NCBI GenBank assembly: GCA_030057915.1
Contig: JASGUC010000037.1
Coordinates: forward strand, 18,914-82,913
DNA length: 64,000 bases
Reading direction: 5' to 3'
DNA from: Pseudomonadota bacterium
GTDB lineage: Bacteria; Desulfobacterota; Syntrophia; Syntrophales; UBA8958
This document shows positions 62,908 through 64,000 of the stretch, in pieces. Position numbers and translations under genes: made by a program. Positions within the stretch are counted from its first letter, which is position 1; each line of letters starts with the position of its first letter. The notes beneath the pieces are model-generated. The model was not told where the DNA came from. It saw nothing but the letters and a program-made list of their open reading frames with translations, and did no database searches.

Positions 62908-63636
62908 ATGAATTTTGAAACCATTCTTGCGGAACTAAACGCCGAGGGTCTGGCCGTCCTCACCCTCAATCGCCCCGAAAAGCGCAATGCCATCACCATC
63001 CAGATGCGACGGGAGATTTCCTCCTGCCTGACGGCTTGGAAGGACGATCCGGCCGTCCGGGTCCTGGTTCTGACCGGGGCCGGCGGCGCCTTCACCGCGG
63101 GCTTCGATCTCGGCGAGTTCAAGAATCCCGCCTTGCTCCACGATCTTTATCAGACCTCGTCCGCCTACCACCGAGACCTCTGGCATTTTCCCAAGCCCGT
63201 CATCGCCGCCGTCAATGGTCCCGCGCTGGCGGGGGGGTTCGACCTCGCCAAACTCTGCGATCTCCGGATCTGTAGCCCCGAGGCCCGTTTTGGCCATCCG
63301 GAGATCAAGTTCGGCGCTCCCACCCTGTTCACCCCCCTGAAGTGGCTCATCGGCGCCGGCCTGGCTCGGGAACTATGTCTTTCCGGAAGGATCATCGACG
63401 CCGCCGAGGCTTATCGCATCGGCCTGGTCAACGAACTTGTCGCGACGGATAGATTGTTGGCCCGGGCCGGGGAAATCGCCCGCCAGATAATGGAGGCCCC
63501 CCAAGAGGCCCTGGGCAAGACCAAGCAGTTCTTCCTTCTCAACGCGGAGAGGGACTTCGAGGCATCCTTTTCCATTGAGCACGACAAGGGCTTTCAGGAA
63601 TTTCTCCTGCGGATGGCGGCGGAAGCCCGGCGATAA
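62908..63636 (+). CDS. Enoyl-CoA hydratase/isomerase family protein
   Basis: 242 aa from ATG 62908, after GGAGGAG. The crotonase fold has the oxyanion-hole segments GAGGAFTAGFDLGEF and NGPALAGGFDLAKLCD, and the usual catalytic Glu region in FGHPEIKFGAP. Only one of the two Glu residues of classical hydratases is obvious; a Gly/Ala-Pro follows where the second often lies, so isomerase or hydrolase activity is possible. Probably acts in acyl-CoA metabolism together with the dehydrogenase. Confidence 0.9.
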   Translation: MNFETILAELNAEGLAVLTLNRPEKRNAITIQMRREISSCLTAWKDDPAVRVLVLTGAGGAFTAGFDLGEFKNPALLHDLYQTSSAYHRDLWHFPKPVIAAVNGPALAGGFDLAKLCDLRICSPEARFGHPEIKFGAPTLFTPLKWLIGAGLARELCLSGRIIDAAEAYRIGLVNELVATDRLLARAGEIARQIMEAPQEALGKTKQFFLLNAERDFEASFSIEHDKGFQEFLLRMAAEARR

Positions 63637-63766
63637 ACGGTGTCCTTCCGGTAAGGCTGCGTGAAAAATTTTCTGGTGTTGGGTATGGTTGGTCATCAAC
63701 CGCGAAGGAGGATGACCGATGGAGAACGATTTTGGAACAAGCGTCCGCCCCGGTTTTGAGGATAAA

Positions 63767-63809
63767 CGAAAGGCCCGCCGGCGATCCGGTTTCGCCGACG
63801 GGCCTTTCG
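63767..63809. terminator. Hairpin between convergent genes
   Basis: CGAAAGGCCCGCCGGCG pairs with CGCCGACGGGCCTTTCG (one mismatch). It sits between the enoyl-CoA hydratase gene (plus) and the AtpZ-like gene (minus) and could serve both directions, though a T-run is weak. Confidence 0.75.
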
Positions 63810-63852
63810 TTGTCTTGATGACGGGCCGGAGCCGAGGGCGCCGCCGCCCCCT

Positions 63853-64000
63853 TCAAACCTCTTTGCGTTTCAGCCAGGCCTCCTGGTAGAGTCGGCCGAT
63901 GGAGAGGAAGAGGGCCAGGAAGAACAGGCCGAACATGAAATTGGGCGCCGTGCCGAAGTGCTGGTCGATCTTGAAGCCCAGGTAGAGGAAGAGGAAGGAG
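63853..64000 (-). CDS. AtpZ/AtpI-like membrane protein (partial, C-terminal end)
   Basis: The last 48 codons are visible; the 5' part lies beyond the window. The minus-strand translation SFLFLYLGFKIDQHFGTAPN, then MFGLFFLALFLSIGRLY, has two hydrophobic helices around a short loop like AtpZ/AtpI (compare GYYLDKWLGTSP). These small proteins are encoded ahead of F0F1-ATPase genes. If correct, atp genes would be found transcribed in this direction after the window's end is crossed in the 5' sense or upstream of it. Confidence 0.6.
   Translation of the reverse strand, partial: SFLFLYLGFKIDQHFGTAPNFMFGLFFLALFLSIGRLYQEAWLKRKEV

Overview
The window looks like a piece of a bacterial chromosome from a syntrophic or anaerobic deltaproteobacterium, Syntrophus or Smithella-like. 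This is an inference from gene content: a glutaconate-type CoA-transferase pair beside acyl-CoA dehydrogenase and enoyl-CoA hydratase genes, a gph-tilS-ftsH-folP-acpS-tsaE-lysC-comEA cluster, long two-part dihydropteroate synthase, DUF1846, EcsC, and many short dispersed repeats including the 'IPAKAG' type. No 16S gene is present to confirm it.

The left part (about 1-35 kb) is accessory DNA, rich in conflict-type genes and broken genes. From 14 kb down to 1 kb, on the minus strand, runs a series of exported proteins: an unknown secreted protein, a WD40-caspase, a DUF4384 protein, a FlgT/LPP20-like protein and a second WD40-caspase. The two caspases share an almost identical beta-propeller half but have different protease halves. 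Below them lie debris and toxin-antitoxin genes: a truncated FlgT-like copy, an MNT nucleotidyltransferase with a HEPN partner carrying a nonsense codon, a truncated formylglycine-generating-enzyme-like gene, and an MqsA zinc domain fused to the tail of a CHAT protease. A HigBA pair (toxin frameshifted, antitoxin intact) and a TPR-CHAT lipoprotein follow on the plus strand.

From 33.0 to 18.1 kb, on the minus strand, lies an unusual BREX phage-defence operon: HTH leader ORF, RadC-HhH/BrxA fusion, BrxF-like protein without a P-loop, Zn-ribbon DNA methyltransferase, MNT, HEPN, BrxC/PglY ATPase, S23-type four-helix protein, PglZ and BrxL. It resembles type III in its methyltransferase, BrxA and BrxF-like genes but ends in the BrxL of types I/IV. 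Direct copies of a ~220-bp repeat, each next to a trace of an IS21 istB gene, lie on either side of the CHAT plus BREX segment. The accessory part ends close to a tRNA-Pro gene at 36.0 kb.

The right part (36-64 kb) is mostly core genome: lytic transglycosylase; a minus-strand housekeeping operon (gph to comEA); a plus-strand Tim44-like, DUF2520, panB group; an M48 lipoprotein protease; hisF, a double-flavodoxin oxidoreductase and an alpha/beta hydrolase; DUF1846; an RdgC-like gene; a YcaO gene with a small partner; and a CoA-transferase/acyl-CoA dehydrogenase/enoyl-CoA hydratase group, with an AtpZ-like gene running off the end. Several families of non-coding repeats fill the intergenic spaces: two MITE-like families with terminal inverted repeats, a dispersed ~42-bp element, and a recurring TTTTCAAAGG boundary motif.
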